This document shows positions 5,099 to 5,788 of a stretch of 5,788 nt of DNA, piece by piece. The stretch's first letter is position 1; every line of letters starts with the position of its first letter. The notes under the pieces were generated by a model. That model was not told the origin of the DNA and ran no database searches. It saw only the letters and a program-made list of their open reading frames with translations. Origin of the DNA: Cyclobacteriaceae bacterium (GTDB taxonomy: Bacteria > Bacteroidota > Bacteroidia > Cytophagales > Cyclobacteriaceae); NCBI GenBank assembly GCA_025363495.1, contig JANYDR010000489.1:1-5788 (forward strand), written 5' to 3'. A program made the position numbers and the translations under genes.

Positions 5099-5788
5099 AT
5101 GAAACGAATTACAACCTTACTTTCAATATCCTCACTTTTATTTATAATCGTGAGTTGTCAGACCGGGGACCTTTCTATAAACCCCAATGCAGCAGGACAA
5201 ACTTCACTTGTTAACTTAAGCCTCTTTCTTAATCGCCTTGATAATGAGATATACAATGGCGGTGGAGTGATGGATGGTTATTCAAATAATCAGCCCGAAG
5301 GCCCCTGGAACCAGGTGCAGCGTTGGAACCAGTATTTTGTATCCAACTATAGCTACTATTGGGGAAGCAATTTTTATAACTGGACGAATACAGCAACGCA
5401 TTACGGAATGCTTAGGTATGCAGTGTTGATGGAGCAACAAGCTAAAAAGCAAGGAGCTGCTAACCCAAATCAAAATGCTTATCTGGCGGTTGCCAAATTC
5501 TACAAGGCATACTCATTTATCTGGATGACTCAACGGGTAGGCGATATTCCAATGACAGAGGCAGGAAATTCAAATAACTTAACTCCTAAATTTGACAAGC
5601 AGCATGATGTTTATAAGAACGCATTGGCGATCCTGGATACTGCCAATACGATGATAGGCAATTACAATGCGACTGCAAGTCCACTTGCTGTTGCTGGCGG
5701 AATATACGGGTTCTCTAATGTTGGATGGCAGAAATTAATTAATACGTATAAGCTTCGAGTATTGATAAGTCTAAGCAAGCGCGCTGAC
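5099..5788 (+). CDS. SusD/RagB-family surface lipoprotein, N-terminal 230 aa (cut by window end)
   Basis: This is the substrate-binding lid of the SusCD complex, anchored by lipid and exposed on the cell surface over the SusC-like barrel. The reading frame is open from the ATG to the window edge with no stop. The signal peptide has KR at 2-3, a hydrophobic core at 7-18 and the lipobox I17-V18-S19-C20, giving a lipidated Cys20. DLSINPN (24-30) after the cysteine is the usual SusD beginning. Family features follow: YLAVAKFYKAYSFIWMTQ then GDIPMTEA (128-155), corresponding to the helix plus G-D-I-P turn of SusD proteins, and W210-QKLINTYKLRVLISLSKRA (210-229). These suit the SusD-like group 2 type (PF12771-like), an assignment from memory. 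An aromatic-rich stretch (68-107, many W and Y) could contribute to ligand contact. An in-frame ATG at 5090 adds three residues; 5099 is preferred because AAGAAA (5085-5090) lies 8 bases upstream. About half of the usual 450-550 residues is present. It is almost certainly co-transcribed with the transporter gene. Confidence 0.95.
   Translation, partial: MKRITTLLSISSLLFIIVSCQTGDLSINPNAAGQTSLVNLSLFLNRLDNEIYNGGGVMDGYSNNQPEGPWNQVQRWNQYFVSNYSYYWGSNFYNWTNTATHYGMLRYAVLMEQQAKKQGAANPNQNAYLAVAKFYKAYSFIWMTQRVGDIPMTEAGNSNNLTPKFDKQHDVYKNALAILDTANTMIGNYNATASPLAVAGGIYGFSNVGWQKLINTYKLRVLISLSKRAD

Noticed and set aside
5282..5473. 63-codon minus-strand open frame
   Set aside because: Antisense to the SusD-like coding sequence, whose lipobox and family motifs are clear.

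Overview
The window comes from a member of the Bacteroidota, probably a free-living Cytophagales-type organism rather than a gut Bacteroides; that placement is inferred from protein style and is not proven. The phylum call rests on a SusC/RagA-type TonB-dependent transporter followed directly by a SusD/RagB-type surface lipoprotein. Both signal-peptidase-I substrates also place glutamine just after the predicted cleavage site, base composition is moderately AT-rich, and ribosome-binding sites are A-rich and weak.

Layout: 1-259 is intergenic, with a small perfect hairpin followed by a GC-rich tail and a cluster of short palindromes just ahead of the first gene. 260-820 (+) encodes an unrecognised secreted protein of 186 residues. 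821-1087 lies between convergent genes and holds a direct repeat, a nested inverted-repeat element (923-1003) and short tandem repeats reaching almost to the next stop codon. 1088-1513 (-) encodes an unrecognised cytoplasmic protein of up to 141 residues. 1514-1702 is a divergent intergenic region with an operator-like dyad and a GC-rich hairpin in the probable leader of the transporter gene. 1703-5071 (+) is the complete SusC-like transporter (1122 residues). 5099 to the window end is the first 230 codons of the SusD-like partner, cut by the window edge.

The last two genes are tightly spaced and should form one transcription unit. The SusD-like lipoprotein captures a ligand at the cell surface and acts as a lid over the SusC-like barrel, which imports it into the periplasm using TonB/ExbBD energy. 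The ligand cannot be read from the sequence: there is no glycoside hydrolase, protease, sigma/anti-sigma pair or hybrid two-component regulator in view. The two small genes upstream have no evident link to the transport pair.

I see no strong candidate for a new biological system. The coding content is an ordinary SusCD pair plus two unknown genes. The parts most worth a second look are non-coding: the composite repeat between the convergent genes, the long dyad in the divergent region and the transporter leader hairpin.
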